A DNA stretch of 64,000 nucleotides, taken from the NCBI RefSeq assembly GCF_905163445.1, contig NC_053191.1:434001-498000 (forward strand), in the 5' to 3' direction. Positions 33,901 through 38,454 of the stretch are shown piece after piece. The notes beneath the pieces are model-generated. The model saw only the letters and a list, made by a program, of their open reading frames with translations. It did not search any database and was not told the DNA's origin. This DNA is from Pararge aegeria. Lineage: Eukaryota; Arthropoda; Insecta; Lepidoptera; Nymphalidae. A program made the translations under genes and the position numbers. Numbering within the stretch: position 1 is the stretch's first letter; every line of letters begins with the position of its first letter.

Positions 33901-36054
33901 AAAGATTTTTTTCAGGAATATAGTAGTCCGTAGCAGAAGAAAAGAAGTCCGTGCTACGGAGTGGGACAGTTAAACAGGGAATAATATCTCGTAAAAACAT
34001 TTGGCACTTAGACTCCATGTCCCCATTGTCCCTCACAATGTTGTCTATATGGTAAACTTTACAAATAAAGGATCTTTTACGTCAGCTAGTAAATGCAGAT
34101 ATATGTATTTGTAGTAGTCAGATGCAAGAATTTTCTTTTGGTGCGTTAGAGTAACTTAAAAACCACTTTTACTGCATCTCTGGAATATCTTATTTGGCAA
34201 AGATTCGTTCACCTGCAAAGAGTTTTCGAGGTTATATGGGTTATATGCATTATCGTCACATACAAACGGTTTAAATCCCAGCTAAAACGTTCAACTTTAA
34301 AAAAGGTCGCAAATGGAATATTGCAGAACCTATTTTATACGTATACTTTAATTATAAGCTTACTTCACTTTAATGTTTCCGTACAGAAATTAAAAAGCAT
34401 TTTCAATAGCCCAGACTATCAGTTACGGTCGCGAAATATGGAAATCGCATTGAAATTTTAATAAACATACAAAACACTCTTTTCGCAGCTGACGTCGCGC
34501 TCGCAATGTGCTCACTTTATGACTTTAATACCATTATCCGGCTGCGAATTTAATTTAATTAATTTTATGCTAGCATAATCGTACATATTTTCATAACAGA
34601 AAAACCGTGATAGCTCAACGTGCTAAAGGTTCACAAAGTTTGTATTTTGGGGTGCCTAGTTCAGACTTCATTATAATAAGGTGTCAGCTCAGGTAACGTC
34701 CAAGTCAGCTTATGTGCTATGGAACCCTTTTGGTTATTACGTTATACGAGGGAAAGAACTGCAATCGGGCCGAAGGTTAGGGGTCCATCCAAGTATGGGA
34801 CTTGCGAACACGGGTGGGCGGCGAATTTATCGTCGATCAAATGTTGATGATCATGGCCACTAACCTTCCAGTGGCCCGATTAGGTATGAGACTGGCAGGT
34901 CTTGCATCGAATTGTTGGGGCTTTGGGGCCGATGACAGCGCATCGTGGCGTGGGTAGTGTGTGGCCAAAACACTTATATTACCAAGTACAGGCCGGTGTT
35001 TGGTGGGGCAGCGGTAAACTATATCTCGGTCGGCTCCCACTGGGAGATTGTGGCTCTGCCAGGTGCTGGGAAAAGAGGGTGGGGGAATGGCAAACGTTCT
35101 CTACATTCACCGTCGAGTCTTCAGAGGAATTGTGGGTGATGGGAGTTGTCGATTATGTTTGGCAGTAGAGCTTTTTGTAACAGGTCCCCCTTGGAAGTGC
35201 TACCACCATAGAATTCAAATTCAAATCCTTTATTTGCAGATTGGTTTTACATTGTTGGTACACAAAATATAGGGACAAACAATCCGCCTTAGATGGCATG
35301 CAAAAAATATATATGTTCGTACACTAATTCCTACTTACTATAATAATACTATCCTAAGTCAATCGACATTATTAAAATAACAATGATATCAAATTTACAA
35401 ATATCTTATCAATTATTATCCATGTCTAATTATAATCACTGTAAATGCTTATTTCGGCCGTTAAGCAGCATTATTGCAATGCTGTGCTCGGGTAAGGGGA
35501 TGGTTTATACTAATTATATATAATTTATAATCATTTTTCCCATACAAACTTGTATCTGCTATTTTACTCGATATCCTATGACCCACCGTATGACATTGTC
35601 CGCCTGTTCTAACTTTATTATCTCTTTATTCATTACATCAGTTAATAATAAAATTAATTGAGCTTACCTTCGTGTCTACATCATGAAAGGGCACCGCGAA
35701 CCACGGCTTTCCAGTCAGAGTGCGCCGAAACCCTGCTTCCCTCTCCACCGGGCCTTCAGGGGTGCCGACGTGGGCCCACAACACAACTTCCACCACCTTC
35801 AGCCTCGGAGACACCCGCCTGTAAACCTCCTCCAAGCGAACACCGAAGTCGTCACTTGTGTCGCTTATGTTGGCGAACGAGAAATATATCCCACACACAG
35901 CACCCTCCCCATCTTCAACGCAGTCGGACAAAGCCCCCAACGTCGGCACATTTTCGAATTTCCCATTCTGGGTCCCAGGGGAATCGCACTTCACTAGCAC
36001 ACGACCGAAAAGTTTTTCGCGCCAATCCATTTTGCTTATTTTTTTTGGGTCCAT
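3040..36054 (-). CDS. nxn: Nucleoredoxin gene (partial; two exons seen, 32.4 kb intron)
   Basis: Nucleoredoxin is a thioredoxin-fold thiol oxidoreductase, in vertebrates a redox-sensitive regulator of Wnt signalling through Dishevelled. Two minus-strand coding exons (36054-35668 and 3270-3040) join in frame as ..PWFAVPFHDVDTK|RRLTQKYSIAVG.., with the spacing of the human protein (PWLALPYKEKHRK..NKYRISN). Together they give 206 codons, against about 435 in human, so the second thioredoxin domain and C-terminal region lie off-window to the left. The first domain lacks Cys at the usual active-site position (YFSFANISDTSDDFG), so it looks non-catalytic. The intron (35667-3271) hosts SINEs, LINE pieces, MITEs, a minisatellite and a recent 2.5-kb tandem duplication. 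No other nxn exon was found between them. A nucleoredoxin-like paralogue remains possible. Confidence 0.88.
3513..3790. repeat. Direct repeat copy 1 of an unclassified element
   Basis: Begins TCTTTATTTGATA and ends near CGCTTAGCAAACCG. It matches 4899-5165 over its whole length with many substitutions and a few indels. Shared blocks include AATTTAAAAGGTTA, GGAACTCATAATGAT and CTGCATATTAA (or TTGCATATTAA). It could be a dispersed repeat or a decayed LTR pair. Confidence 0.7.
3787..3830 (-). mobile_element. Helitron-like 3' terminus, inverted
   Basis: The minus strand reads ATACGCGGACGAAGACGCGA, then GGATCCGCTAGTA, the typical terminal block of the Helitron-like family. It abuts the end of direct repeat copy 1. 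Confidence 0.45.
3831..4454. other. No clear feature between two Helitron-like ends
   Basis: AT-rich sequence with no supported coding region. It lies between an inverted Helitron-like 3' end (3787) and a plus-strand 5' end (4455), so some of it may be element interior. Confidence 0.4.
4455..4640 (+). mobile_element. Helitron-like 5' end fragment
   Basis: Starts ACTAATATTATAAATCCGAA AGTGTGTTTG, the family-typical 5' end, and continues with an AT-rich body. No 3' terminus is seen. Confidence 0.5.
4899..5165. repeat. Direct repeat copy 2 of an unclassified element
   Basis: Same orientation as 3513-3790, about 1.39 kb downstream. Conserved blocks are TCTTTATTTGATA, AATTTAAAAGGTTA, GGAACTCATAATGATTGAAT and AGCGCTACAACGCCGCTTAG. 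Confidence 0.7.
5450..5800 (+). repeat. Interspersed repeat G, copy 1
   Basis: Shares long blocks with 45410-45720 (minus) and 62240-62490 (plus): CAAAAGAAGCATATTTATTT, TTCTAAGTGTTTACTTTTGA, CAACCCTATTGAAGATAAAA and a CTACGCTACGCGATGCGTAC segment near 5695. The open frame at 5532-5735 is part of the repeat and resembles no known protein. Class unknown; likely a transposon fragment. Confidence 0.7.
5801..6354. other. No recognisable feature
   Basis: AT-rich intronic sequence of nxn. Nothing supported on either strand. Confidence 0.5.
6355..6640 (+). mobile_element. tRNA-derived SINE (Metulj-like)
   Basis: The tRNA-like head (GGTTAGGGCTCCCATTCGGA) carries a degraded B box (GTCCGAACC). It is followed by the core TTTAACGGTGAAGGAAAACA and the block AGTCCGCCAATCCGCACTCG, then the GGTGGACTACGG and CTTCTCATTG blocks. 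The terminal simple repeat is lost. Confidence 0.75.
6815..7077 (+). mobile_element. LINE family A 3' UTR
   Basis: Order of blocks: AACCAGGTTGCTCTTCTAAT, GTGAGATGGTGATAACAAAA, CGCGTTTGGAACCTTAGTAG, a CACTACCGTGTAATTCTTATG block, then AAAGTGCCACCTATGGGCCT and an AATAAAGATATTTTTGAC end with TTTGACTTTGACTT. At 44042-44560 and 57325-57770 the same UTR follows the C-terminus of a LINE ORF2, which fixes its identity. The open frame at 6866-7048 is UTR. Confidence 0.85.
7100..7400. mobile_element. Foldback-type element with inverted ends
   Basis: The left part (GATTTGCGCGCTCGCAATCG, then TTGTTTTCGTATTTAT) is roughly the reverse complement of the right part (ATTTGCATACTCGAAAACCA, then TCAATGGCGAGCGAACAAAT). 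Related sequence occurs at 16690-16930. No coding capacity; a MITE is the likely class. Confidence 0.5.
7401..8915. other. No supported gene; intronic sequence
   Basis: Includes a GC-rich patch at about 8430-8540 and a segment at about 7740-7810 (GGTCCTTGGATCGATTCTCA, GTTGGGCCAAA) that resembles a SINE B-box region and a stretch near 63885-63915. Nothing else is assignable. Confidence 0.4.
8916..9190. repeat. CTGC/CTGT-rich minisatellite
   Basis: About 275 bp built from 4-base units (CTGC, CTGT, CCGC, CTAC) with a higher-order 24-bp period visible at about 9035-9100 (CCTGCCTGCCCGCCTATCTA CCCG). Because the unit length is not a multiple of 3, all frames stay open and give repetitive Cys/Leu/Arg/Thr or Arg/Asp peptides on both strands. 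These are not genes. It lies directly upstream of the truncated LINE at 9217. Confidence 0.92.
9217..10125 (+). mobile_element. 5'-truncated LINE (family B) with ORF2 C-terminus and 3' UTR
   Basis: The open frame 9217-9942 (about 241 codons) encodes the region after the reverse-transcriptase active site of a Jockey/CR1-superfamily LINE. Recognisable parts are FLGVTLDCKLQWGTHIESLA, then SKLSSAAYAIRKIRQLTDFE, ARLVYFAYFHSIMSYG and LHKRAVRSIYKLGSRESLRE, ending at VDWKQPVSLSSPAR. The fingers/palm (YADD) and endonuclease are absent, so it is a dead 3' fragment. The 3' UTR follows: CTACTGAGTTTCTTGTCGGC, GTAGAGTCACTACAAACATA and AAGTAGGCCTACTTGAAATA, then an A-rich tail. The tandem duplication breakpoint (9842) cuts the ORF. 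Confidence 0.9.
10351..10690. repeat. Perfect 92-bp inverted repeat with 156-bp spacer (copy 1)
   Basis: Arms 10351-10442 and 10599-10690 are exact reverse complements. The right arm begins CTTGTTATTGTTGTTGTGAA and ends ACATCTAACGTTT. Repeated in duplication copy 2 at 12896-13235. No transposase is nearby. Confidence 0.95.
10621..10821 (+). CDS. Unrecognised 66-codon open frame with splice-donor end (copy 1)
   Basis: ATG at 10621. The frame reads MPKSTTTKNKVALGQLNCRT, then a hydrophilic stretch and PRFEEFWLKILSSINCPCLE, ending GEEVARKHW immediately before TGGTAAGTATTATAT, a strong GT donor in place of a conserved stop context (the in-frame stop is the TAA of GTAAGT). The first 23 codons lie in the right arm of the 92-bp inverted repeat, so the left arm encodes the same peptide on the minus strand. 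I recognise no domain. It could be an exon of a captured gene or chance. No downstream partner exon was identified. Confidence 0.25.
   Translation: MPKSTTTKNKVALGQLNCRTSNVSGPRVEGPRFEEFWLKILSSINCPCLEEDYQKLYGEEVARKHW
11089..11118. repeat. Perfect 14-bp hairpin, 2-nt loop (copy 1)
   Basis: GACAGATAAACGTT, TC, then the exact reverse complement. The second copy is at 13634-13663. Confidence 0.95.
11205..11275 (+). mobile_element. Helitron-like 3' end fragment (copy 1)
   Basis: The sequence ACACGAACGAAGTGGCGAGC then AGAAGCTAGTCT matches the terminal block of the Helitron-like family (GACGAAGTCGCGGGCA..CTAGT). Duplicated at 13750-13820. Confidence 0.45.
11600..11643. repeat. Perfect 21-bp hairpin, 2-nt loop (copy 1)
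   Basis: Left arm 11600-11620 starts GTCTACCGGTGATCC; right arm 11623-11643 is its exact reverse complement. It lies inside an open frame at 11416-11748 that has no protein similarity and is not called as a gene. Second copy at 14145-14188. Confidence 0.95.
11935..12185 (+). mobile_element. tRNA-derived SINE (Metulj-like), duplication copy 1
   Basis: Head GCGGTTATAGCCTAGTCGGC with a degraded B box, then GTTATGTGCAATTTTAATTT, the core TTTAACGGTGAAGGAAAACA, TCGTGAGGAAACCTGCATGC and the GATCCGCGCTTGGCCAGCGT block. The open frame 12048-12233 is SINE sequence. Confidence 0.8.
12190..12386 (-). mobile_element. LINE family B 3' UTR, inverted (copy 1)
   Basis: Starts with the reverse of the LINE tail (TTCAAATTCAAATTCAAAAT, TCATTTATTTCAAGTAGGCC), followed by GTGACTCTACCACCGGTTCG and GCCGGCAAGAAACTCAGCAG. 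Its far end is the duplication junction. Confidence 0.85.
12896..13235. repeat. Perfect 92-bp inverted repeat (copy 2)
   Basis: Arms 12896-12987 and 13144-13235, same as copy 1 at 10351-10690. Confidence 0.95.
13166..13366 (+). CDS. Unrecognised 66-codon open frame (copy 2)
   Basis: Identical to the frame at 10621-10821, including the terminal TGG|GTAAGT donor-like context. Perfect conservation reflects the youth of the duplication and is no evidence of selection. Confidence 0.25.
   Translation: MPKSTTTKNKVALGQLNCRTSNVSGPRVEGPRFEEFWLKILSSINCPCLEEDYQKLYGEEVARKHW
14480..14730 (+). mobile_element. tRNA-derived SINE (Metulj-like), duplication copy 2
   Basis: Same as 11935-12185. Confidence 0.8.
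14735..14931 (-). mobile_element. LINE family B 3' UTR, inverted (copy 2)
   Basis: Same as 12190-12386. After 14935 the sequence continues as CCGGCTGTCTTCGGCCGTGG, which is the original right flank of the unduplicated locus. Confidence 0.85.
14936..15005 (+). mobile_element. Retroelement 3' fragment (family H)
   Basis: CGGCCGTGGCTAGTTACCAA, CCTACCGTCAAGCGAT is related to sequences at 33555-33670 (plus) and 61240-61390 (minus), which carry longer versions. Confidence 0.5.
15006..16005. other. No supported gene; one shared fragment
   Basis: About 15355-15480 (CGAGCGCTGTGGGACAGCAG, then AGGCTTTTAGCCGATTGCCT) resembles about 11380-11470 and 13925-14015 (GAGCGGGAGCTCTGGGAGGG, AGGCTTTTAGCTCGATTACC). 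This is a dispersed repeat of unknown class. The rest is AT-rich and unassigned. Confidence 0.45.
16010..16205 (-). mobile_element. LINE family A 3' UTR fragment
   Basis: Minus-strand copy with TTCGTAAACTTAAAACTAAG, GGTTCCAAACGCGTCCTGGT, GTTATCACCATCTCACATTG and GAAGCAACCGGGTTAGAGTA. Confidence 0.8.
16206..16689. other. No recognisable feature
   Basis: Unassigned intronic sequence with a GC-rich patch at about 16460-16510. Confidence 0.4.
16690..16930. mobile_element. Relative of the 7100-7400 foldback element, with hairpin
   Basis: Contains GATTTGCTCGCTAACAATCG, AGTCGTTTTCGAGTATGCAA and ATCGGAGTAAAATGGATCTT, the counterparts of the 7100-7400 ends. A hairpin at 16780-16822 has 19-bp perfect arms and a 5-nt loop. 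A second, partial end lies at 16905-16950 (TTTCTCGCTCGTAATCGGGT). Confidence 0.5.
16931..18559. other. No supported gene
   Basis: The frame at 16925-17212 is a GTG/TGG-rich low-complexity run. A possible LINE tail ends near 17350 (GTGCCGAATAAATTGAAATT). The rest is unassigned intron. Confidence 0.4.
18560..18745 (+). mobile_element. Unclassified short element J
   Basis: Blocks in order: CGTTTACCATAAAACGCG, GCTAGCAACATTCCGCCGGT, GTGAAGTGAGATGCACGCCG, TGTTTTCACTG, TTTTTGGACACGATGCAGCA and TGAGGGTTCTGTATATTCTC. The same order recurs at about 42615-42770 (minus), 43437-43600 (minus) and 47705-47870 (plus). No coding potential; probably a MITE. Confidence 0.7.
19006..19500 (+). mobile_element. 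tRNA-derived SINE split by a LINE tail insertion
   Basis: The 5' half (19006-19165) has a good tRNA-like A-box region, GCGGTGATAGCCCAGTGGGG, and B box GAGTTCGAATTTC, then the core up to GGAAACCGGCATGC. The 3' half resumes near 19412 with AATGGGAGCTCTCAATGTCG, then TCCGTCAATCCGCAATGGGC and GTGGTGGACTCAGGCCGTAA. The intervening sequence is mostly a LINE family C 3' end. Confidence 0.75.
19168..19411 (+). mobile_element. LINE family C 3' end, nested in the SINE
   Basis: GGTTGCCTGGAAGAAATCGC, TATGTAGCGATAAGGCCACC and TGGTGTACAATAAAAGTGTA, then an ATTC-rich tail. The 3' UTR of the LINE at 57800-60185 (minus) carries the same blocks (GGTTGCCTGGCAGAGATCGC, AGCGATAAGGCCGCC). Sequence at about 19330-19411 is unassigned. 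Confidence 0.75.
19618..19788. mobile_element. MITE family E, about 170 bp
   Basis: Left end ATGCCCGTTTTCACAC; right end TAGCGGAAACGGGCAAC, imperfect inverted termini. Interior blocks GGAGATTCCTAAGCATTCAT and GACATCGCTTAAATCGATAG, AGGCGATGCCTAGGTTTAG recur at 25809-26088. Confidence 0.7.
20167..20480 (+). mobile_element. tRNA-derived SINE (Metulj-like), near full length
   Basis: Head GAGCGGTGATAGCGCATTGG with A-box-like sequence, B box GAGTTCGAATCCC, GTTATGTGTGTTTTAAGTAA, core TTCAACGGAGAACGAAAACA, TCGTGAGGAAACCTGCATGC and the TCCACCAATCTACACTGGGC block. The head resembles a tRNA but the CCA-side stem is degenerate, so this is not a functional tRNA gene. Confidence 0.85.
20481..22034. other. 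No supported gene
   Basis: Holds a repeat fragment at about 20770-20900 (partner at 2335-2525), a likely LINE 3' fragment at about 20985-21085 (ATATGTCCAGCAGTGGACGA, then TGATGAT) and an ATT-rich run at 21297-21325. The remainder is unassigned nxn intron. Confidence 0.45.
22035..22185 (-). mobile_element. SINE (Metulj-like) 3' fragment
   Basis: Minus-strand tail region: ATCATCGTCATCACATCAAC, then GGTCCTCCCACAGTGAGAAG, GGGTTAAGGCCGTAGTCACG and CTGGCCCAGTGCGGATTGG. The head is missing. Confidence 0.7.
22186..23179. other. No recognisable feature
   Basis: AT-rich nxn intron with no repeat match within the window. Open frames at 22221-22436 and 22688-22963 show no protein family features. Confidence 0.45.
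23180..23346 (+). mobile_element. LINE family A 3' UTR fragment
   Basis: GGCTAAGTTTGTTTCGGGCT, GGGCGTTTGGAATCTTCCTA, GCTTTAGTTTTAAGTGAACG and CAGTTATCACCATCACCTAA. It ends in (TAAA)n adjoining the next SINE. Confidence 0.7.
23347..23607 (-). mobile_element. tRNA-derived SINE type 2
   Basis: The minus-strand head is GACGGCCGATTGGCGCAGTT, then CTGAGTCCAAGGCCGTGG and B box GGGTTCGATTCCCAC. The body has AATGTTTTTCAGTGTCTGGG and ACACAAGCTACGCTTACTTT, ending in a (TTTA)n tail. Near-identical copy at 30237-30495; tail-only copy at 63652-63820. The tRNA-like head is intact enough to carry a Pol III promoter. Confidence 0.88.
23825..24080 (+). mobile_element. Helitron-like fragment with (CTGT)n
   Basis: Starts TATACTTATAATAAAACGTA and contains a (TCTG)n run at about 23958-23996, then GGCATCACGTGAAAACGACT, a block usual in lepidopteran Helitron-like elements ('AAACGACTGAAC'). 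Confidence 0.4.
24081..25480. other. No supported gene
   Basis: An inverted Helitron-like 5' end lies at about 24880-24925 (AACAAACAAACAAACAGACA, ACTTTTGCATTTATATTAAA). The complementary frames at 24936-25190 (minus) and 25069-25278 (plus) overlap and neither resembles a known protein. A short GGTTCAGGTTCAGGTTCAGG run is at 25374-25394. Confidence 0.4.
25490..25565 (-). mobile_element. tRNA-like SINE head fragment
   Basis: Minus strand CCACGTTGGTGTAGTCATCA with TTGTGTTCGATTCATGG: A-box-like and B-box-like motifs without a full tRNA fold. A lone fragment. Confidence 0.4.
25809..26088. mobile_element. MITE family E, longer copy
   Basis: Left end ATGCCCGTTTTCACTAACGA; right end GATGCCTGGGTTTAGAAATA, then ACCGGCA. 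Interior GGGAGATTCCTAGGCATACA and AAGACATCGCCTTAATCATG match 19618-19788. About 100 bp at the centre (25915-26020) has no match there. Confidence 0.65.
26095..26200 (+). mobile_element. LINE family C tail
   Basis: GTGGTGTACAATAAAAGTGT, then (ATTC)n, the same terminal block as at 19290-19325. Confidence 0.6.
26430..26575 (+). mobile_element. SINE (Metulj-like) partial
   Basis: B-box region CAAGTTCGATTCCCGGCACA, GTTATGTGCGTTTTTAATTT, then TTTAACAGTGAAGGAGAACA and TAGTGAGGAAGC. Head start and 3' part lost. Confidence 0.7.
26600..26715 (-). mobile_element. Retroelement family H fragment
   Basis: AAGTGATAATGCAGTCTAAG, ATGTAAGCGGGCTATCCATA and CTAATCGGTTTCAACGCC match the longer minus-strand copy at 61240-61390. 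Confidence 0.6.
26750..26820 (-). mobile_element. tRNA-derived SINE head, type 3
   Basis: Minus strand CTGGCGCAGCGGTGAACGTC, then ATGAGGTCCCAGGTTCGATT CCTGGCC: clear A- and B-box-like sequences and a paired T-stem. No 3' acceptor partner is visible, so SINE and not tRNA is the better call. Confidence 0.5.
27215..27520 (+). mobile_element. LINE family B 3' end with degenerate ORF2 C-terminus
   Basis: Degenerate codons for a C-terminal 'LHKFKECIKTHLI' like motif, with stops, precede the 3' UTR (GTTGGAAAAGAGCTGCTGAG, TTTCTTGCCGGC). The UTR contains an internal inverted duplication at 27414-27460 (see findings), then GAGCCGGTGGTCACTACAAA. Confidence 0.75.
27521..28924. other. No supported gene
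   Basis: About 27700-27800 contains TGTCTAGCAGTGGACGTCCA, a motif common just after the ORF of lepidopteran LINEs, so a decayed element is likely there. The rest is unassigned. Confidence 0.4.
28925..29145 (+). mobile_element. LINE family A 3' UTR
   Basis: AAGCTTGGGTGTGATTTGCT, GTGAGATGGTGATAACAAAA, TAAGTGCCTGTGATAGGCCT, then ATGAATAAAGAATTTTTGAA and a TTTGAATTT tail. Confidence 0.8.
29146..30236. other. No recognisable feature
   Basis: Unassigned nxn intron. Confidence 0.45.
30237..30495 (-). mobile_element. tRNA-derived SINE type 2
   Basis: Same organisation as 23347-23607, with B box on the minus strand GTGGGTTCGATTCCCACAAC and the conserved ACACAAGCTACGCTTACTTT body block. The head is intact apart from a short deletion near 30466-30475. 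Confidence 0.88.
30869..30900. repeat. (TA)n microsatellite
   Basis: About 15 uninterrupted TA units, at the start of the next element. Confidence 0.9.
30901..31240 (+). mobile_element. Helitron-like element, diverged
   Basis: Opens AAAGATAAAGTGTGTATGGC with GGCTGAACGGATTGAGTAAT and ends AAATCTAGCCCGGCTGGGTA CGCTAGTA. Structure and end resemble other lepidopteran Helitron-like repeats, though the sequence differs from the 36513 family. Confidence 0.4.
31241..32095. other. No recognisable feature
   Basis: AT-rich unassigned nxn intron. Confidence 0.45.
32096..32348. mobile_element. MITE family F, 253 bp
   Basis: Ends are imperfect inverted repeats: GGCTAGCACGGGCGGGAGAT on the left; the reverse of the right end reads GCTAGCATGGGCAAGAGACA. 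The interior has CTGACAAGGGATATAATTAA, CGTGCCCACCTGCTGAA and AAGTTTACCCCCGTTTATTA. Homologous to 53101-53366 and, inverted and truncated, to 38590-38718. Confidence 0.75.
32530..32655 (+). mobile_element. LINE family B 3' UTR fragment
   Basis: TTTTCTTGCCGGCTTCTTCT, CAGAATCTGCATTCCGAACC, then ACTTGATGTTTGAAAAGTGC and GTAATAAATGGAATTTGAAT. A second short piece of the same UTR is at 32685-32770. Confidence 0.7.
32771..33549. other. No supported gene; possible SINE remnant
   Basis: About 33465-33520 (GATCCCGGGTCCGAATGCCG) looks like a degraded SINE B box. The rest is unassigned. Confidence 0.35.
33550..33670 (+). mobile_element. Retroelement family H 3' fragment
   Basis: CCCCCGTGGCTAGTATTCTA, GCTAAGCGATATAGCGTTCC, AGTACGATGTCGTGTAGAAA and TTAGCCCGCTACCATCTTAG, the complement of the copy at 61240-61390. 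Confidence 0.65.
33671..35210. other. No supported gene; GC-rich unclassified block at 34680-35180
   Basis: The block 34680-35180 is clearly more GC-rich than its flanks and has several overlapping short open frames (34681, 34902, 34945, 35048), none with a recognisable domain. The contrast with the surrounding AT-rich intron suggests an inserted sequence such as a LINE 5' UTR. Confidence 0.4.
35211..35285 (-). mobile_element. LINE tail fragment
   Basis: TTCAAATTCAAATCCTTTAT, then TTGCAGATTGG: the inverted end of a LINE whose 3' tail is an ATTTGAATTTGAA run. It sits at the right border of the GC-rich block. Confidence 0.5.
35668..36054 (-). CDS. nxn: nxn exon 1 (first coding exon)
   Basis: 129 codons from ATG 36054 (MDPKKISKMDWREKLFGRVL) to the donor ACGAAG|GTAAGC at 35668. 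A second in-frame ATG at 36030 (MDWREKLFGRVLV) matches the human start (MSGFLEELLGEKLV) better and may be the true one. Visible are GEGAVCGIYFSFANISDTSD, VEVVLWAHVGTPEGP and TGKPWFAVPFHDVDTK, the first thioredoxin-like domain. Human has a CSLSAPC motif where this protein has no Cys pair. Further upstream an in-frame TTG (36060) exists but is an unlikely start. Confidence 0.9.
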
Positions 36055-36512
36055 AAACAACTTACATTTTTTTAATCAGGTACGTTTAGTAACGGCAAAA
36101 GTTCGGTTCGACTTTGTTTGTTTGCTTTTTAAAGCCGCGCGACTGGTTTCGCTTTAAGTGTTTATTTTGTTCAGTTTAACACTAAAACGTGTCTAAAATA
36201 CACAATAGGTAGAATCAGATCAGCGTTTAAAAATAAAGTTAAGTTAAGGCTTAATAGCACTGAGTCATCGGCTTTATATTGTCAGTTATGGTGTTATGGG
36301 CGCGATTTATGGACGCGATACGGCAAATAGGAATTATTTTTAAATTCGAAAAGCTGCGTCGTGCGCTACGCGGAGCAACGCCCGAACGCCCTCGTAAACA
36401 AAGGCAGACTGGAGGTGGAGGGAAAATGAGGGAACCCTCTCTCAAAGATTAAATAATGGAACGCAGATGTTTAATGGTTCTAGCAACAATTGAAAAAAAG
36501 TTATGTTATTTT

Positions 36513-36716
36513 AACTAATATTATAAATGAGAAAGAGTGTTTGTTTGTTTGTCCTGGCTTCACGCCGCAACTCAGCAACAAATCAAATTGTTTTTGGTGT
36601 AGAGTTAGTTAAGTTACATAGGCTACTTTTTATCGCTGGAAAACAAACAGTTCCCACGGGATTTGTAAAAAACCGAAATAAACGCGGATGAAGAACGCGG
36701 GCAACTGCTAGCAACA
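36513..36716 (+). mobile_element. Helitron-like non-autonomous element, complete
   Basis: Starts AACTAATATTATAAATGAGA and ends GAACGCGGGCAACTGCTAGC, with the TAGGCTACTTTTTATCGCTG block inside. 204 bp, no coding capacity. It lies about 460 bp upstream of the nxn start. Confidence 0.6.
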
Positions 36717-38454
36717 TTAATAATTTCATTTAACTTTACAGGATTCAAAGTTTAGTTGTAAGATTAACTAACCGATCCAACTTCACAAGCCCTTGAGAAT
36801 ATTAGTGATAACCCTTTAAGCATCCTCTTGATGTATTCTCTTGAAAAGTGATATTTTAATTGCATTACTTCACTTAAACACACATAACAAACAAAAAGTT
36901 AAAGGCGTATACCGCGAACAAACTCAGGTCCTCCGTAAGGGACCAAACATACAACACTACTCAAAATGCCAGGGCATAATATACTCGCGTGAATTTTTCA
37001 CTTCTGCAATGTTTATTCTTTGCGCTGTCCTCTCATATCTCACGTAGAGTTGAGATTGCTCGGGCCTGAATTAATTCAGGCAGGTTCGAGACAATCCCTC
37101 GCGGAGGGCCGAGGGCGATGCAAGGGCAAGCTTTAGGTTTCTCTTTGATGCCTAGCACGCGTCGACCCTGCATTGAGTAGCGATAGAACACTACCACCCT
37201 TATTCACAATTCGCTAATATTGCTATGAAGTCGCATAGTACCTACATTTGAACACATGTGGGTATCGAATTCAAGTAGAAACACGAGAAACTGACACTGT
37301 TGTTTATAGATGAGGTATATTTGCCATGATCTGGTCAAGCAAAATTCTTTAGTTTTTTTTTGTTCGAACACGCTAATCCCTGGAACTAGGTACCTACCTG
37401 AAAAATATTTTTTTGCTAATTGGTAGCTAATTGATTTAAGGGTATTACAAAAAATCGAATCCATATGTATTTGTTTTTTATTTCAAGTGTCAGTTTACGA
37501 GTACCCTAAACTTTACAATCCGCCGACTTGGGGTCTTAACTTTAGACGTTGTTTAACGTCGTTAGACATCACATAAGAGATCGTGAAACGCTTTATCTCT
37601 AGGAATCACCTAAATCACTAGCCATCCGATTAAGGCGATCTCTAGATGAAATGAAAACAAGCATTAATCTCATTATTATCGGCTAAACTGTTACGATGTT
37701 GTATGAAGATGACAGGTCGGCTACGGTTAGCAACTGTCACAAAAGTTACAGAATATCATGGGATGGAAGTATGCACACTGCTCTACTGCGGTTAAAAGGG
37801 CTTAGGAGACAATACATTTTAGTGATTATAATGACGCAAACGACGACTGCTGACCGATATAGCTAAGGAATAAGGATAACTGAAAAAAATATGTTTTTAC
37901 CGAGCATGAAAGAATGATTTACGTAAGACTACGCCAGACGCAACCTATTGCATTTTACTTAGGCAGTTTTTAGGGTCAGGAATATAATAAATGTATCGTA
38001 AACCGGGCACGAACTGCGTGATTTATGTGACGGATTTATGTGAAATCAATAGGCGCGCGCTACCAATAATAAAAGTTCATTGAGATGCGTTGTACCTAAA
38101 CTGTAGTATATACGTGTGCCTTTAGTCGATAGTAACATATTGAATACCTACTTTTAAAGCACAATGTGTTACTCTTGAGTCGGTTTAGGTAAGTGTTCTA
38201 CAGCGGGATCCCTCTATCATAGACAGCGTTGTAAAGTGTATCTATTTTTGTATTGCATCAGCGTGGTTTATAAGAAACAACGCCATTTCTTATATATAGT
38301 TCAACGGGTTCAGCACGAAAATATTTTGGAATTGTCGATATTTTTGAACTATATTTAAGAAATGTTCATTAACAACGAAAATCTTAGTTTAAAATCTTTA
38401 ATTAAACAACGCCATTTTCTTAGCTCTGGATTAATCACCAAAGGGCTAATACCA
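36717..38454. other. Intergenic, no supported gene
   Basis: Between nxn (minus) and eme1 (plus), in divergent arrangement. A degraded MITE family E piece may lie at about 37540-37660 (TTAAGGCGATCTCTAGATGA). Promoters of both genes should lie in 36.06-39.58 kb, but no core-promoter motif is distinctive. Confidence 0.45.

Noticed and set aside
35658..36157. Overlapping plus-strand open frames opposite nxn exon 1 (99-132 codons)
   Set aside because: They are shadows of the GC-rich nxn exon on the other strand. The minus-strand frame has clear nucleoredoxin similarity and correct splice sites.
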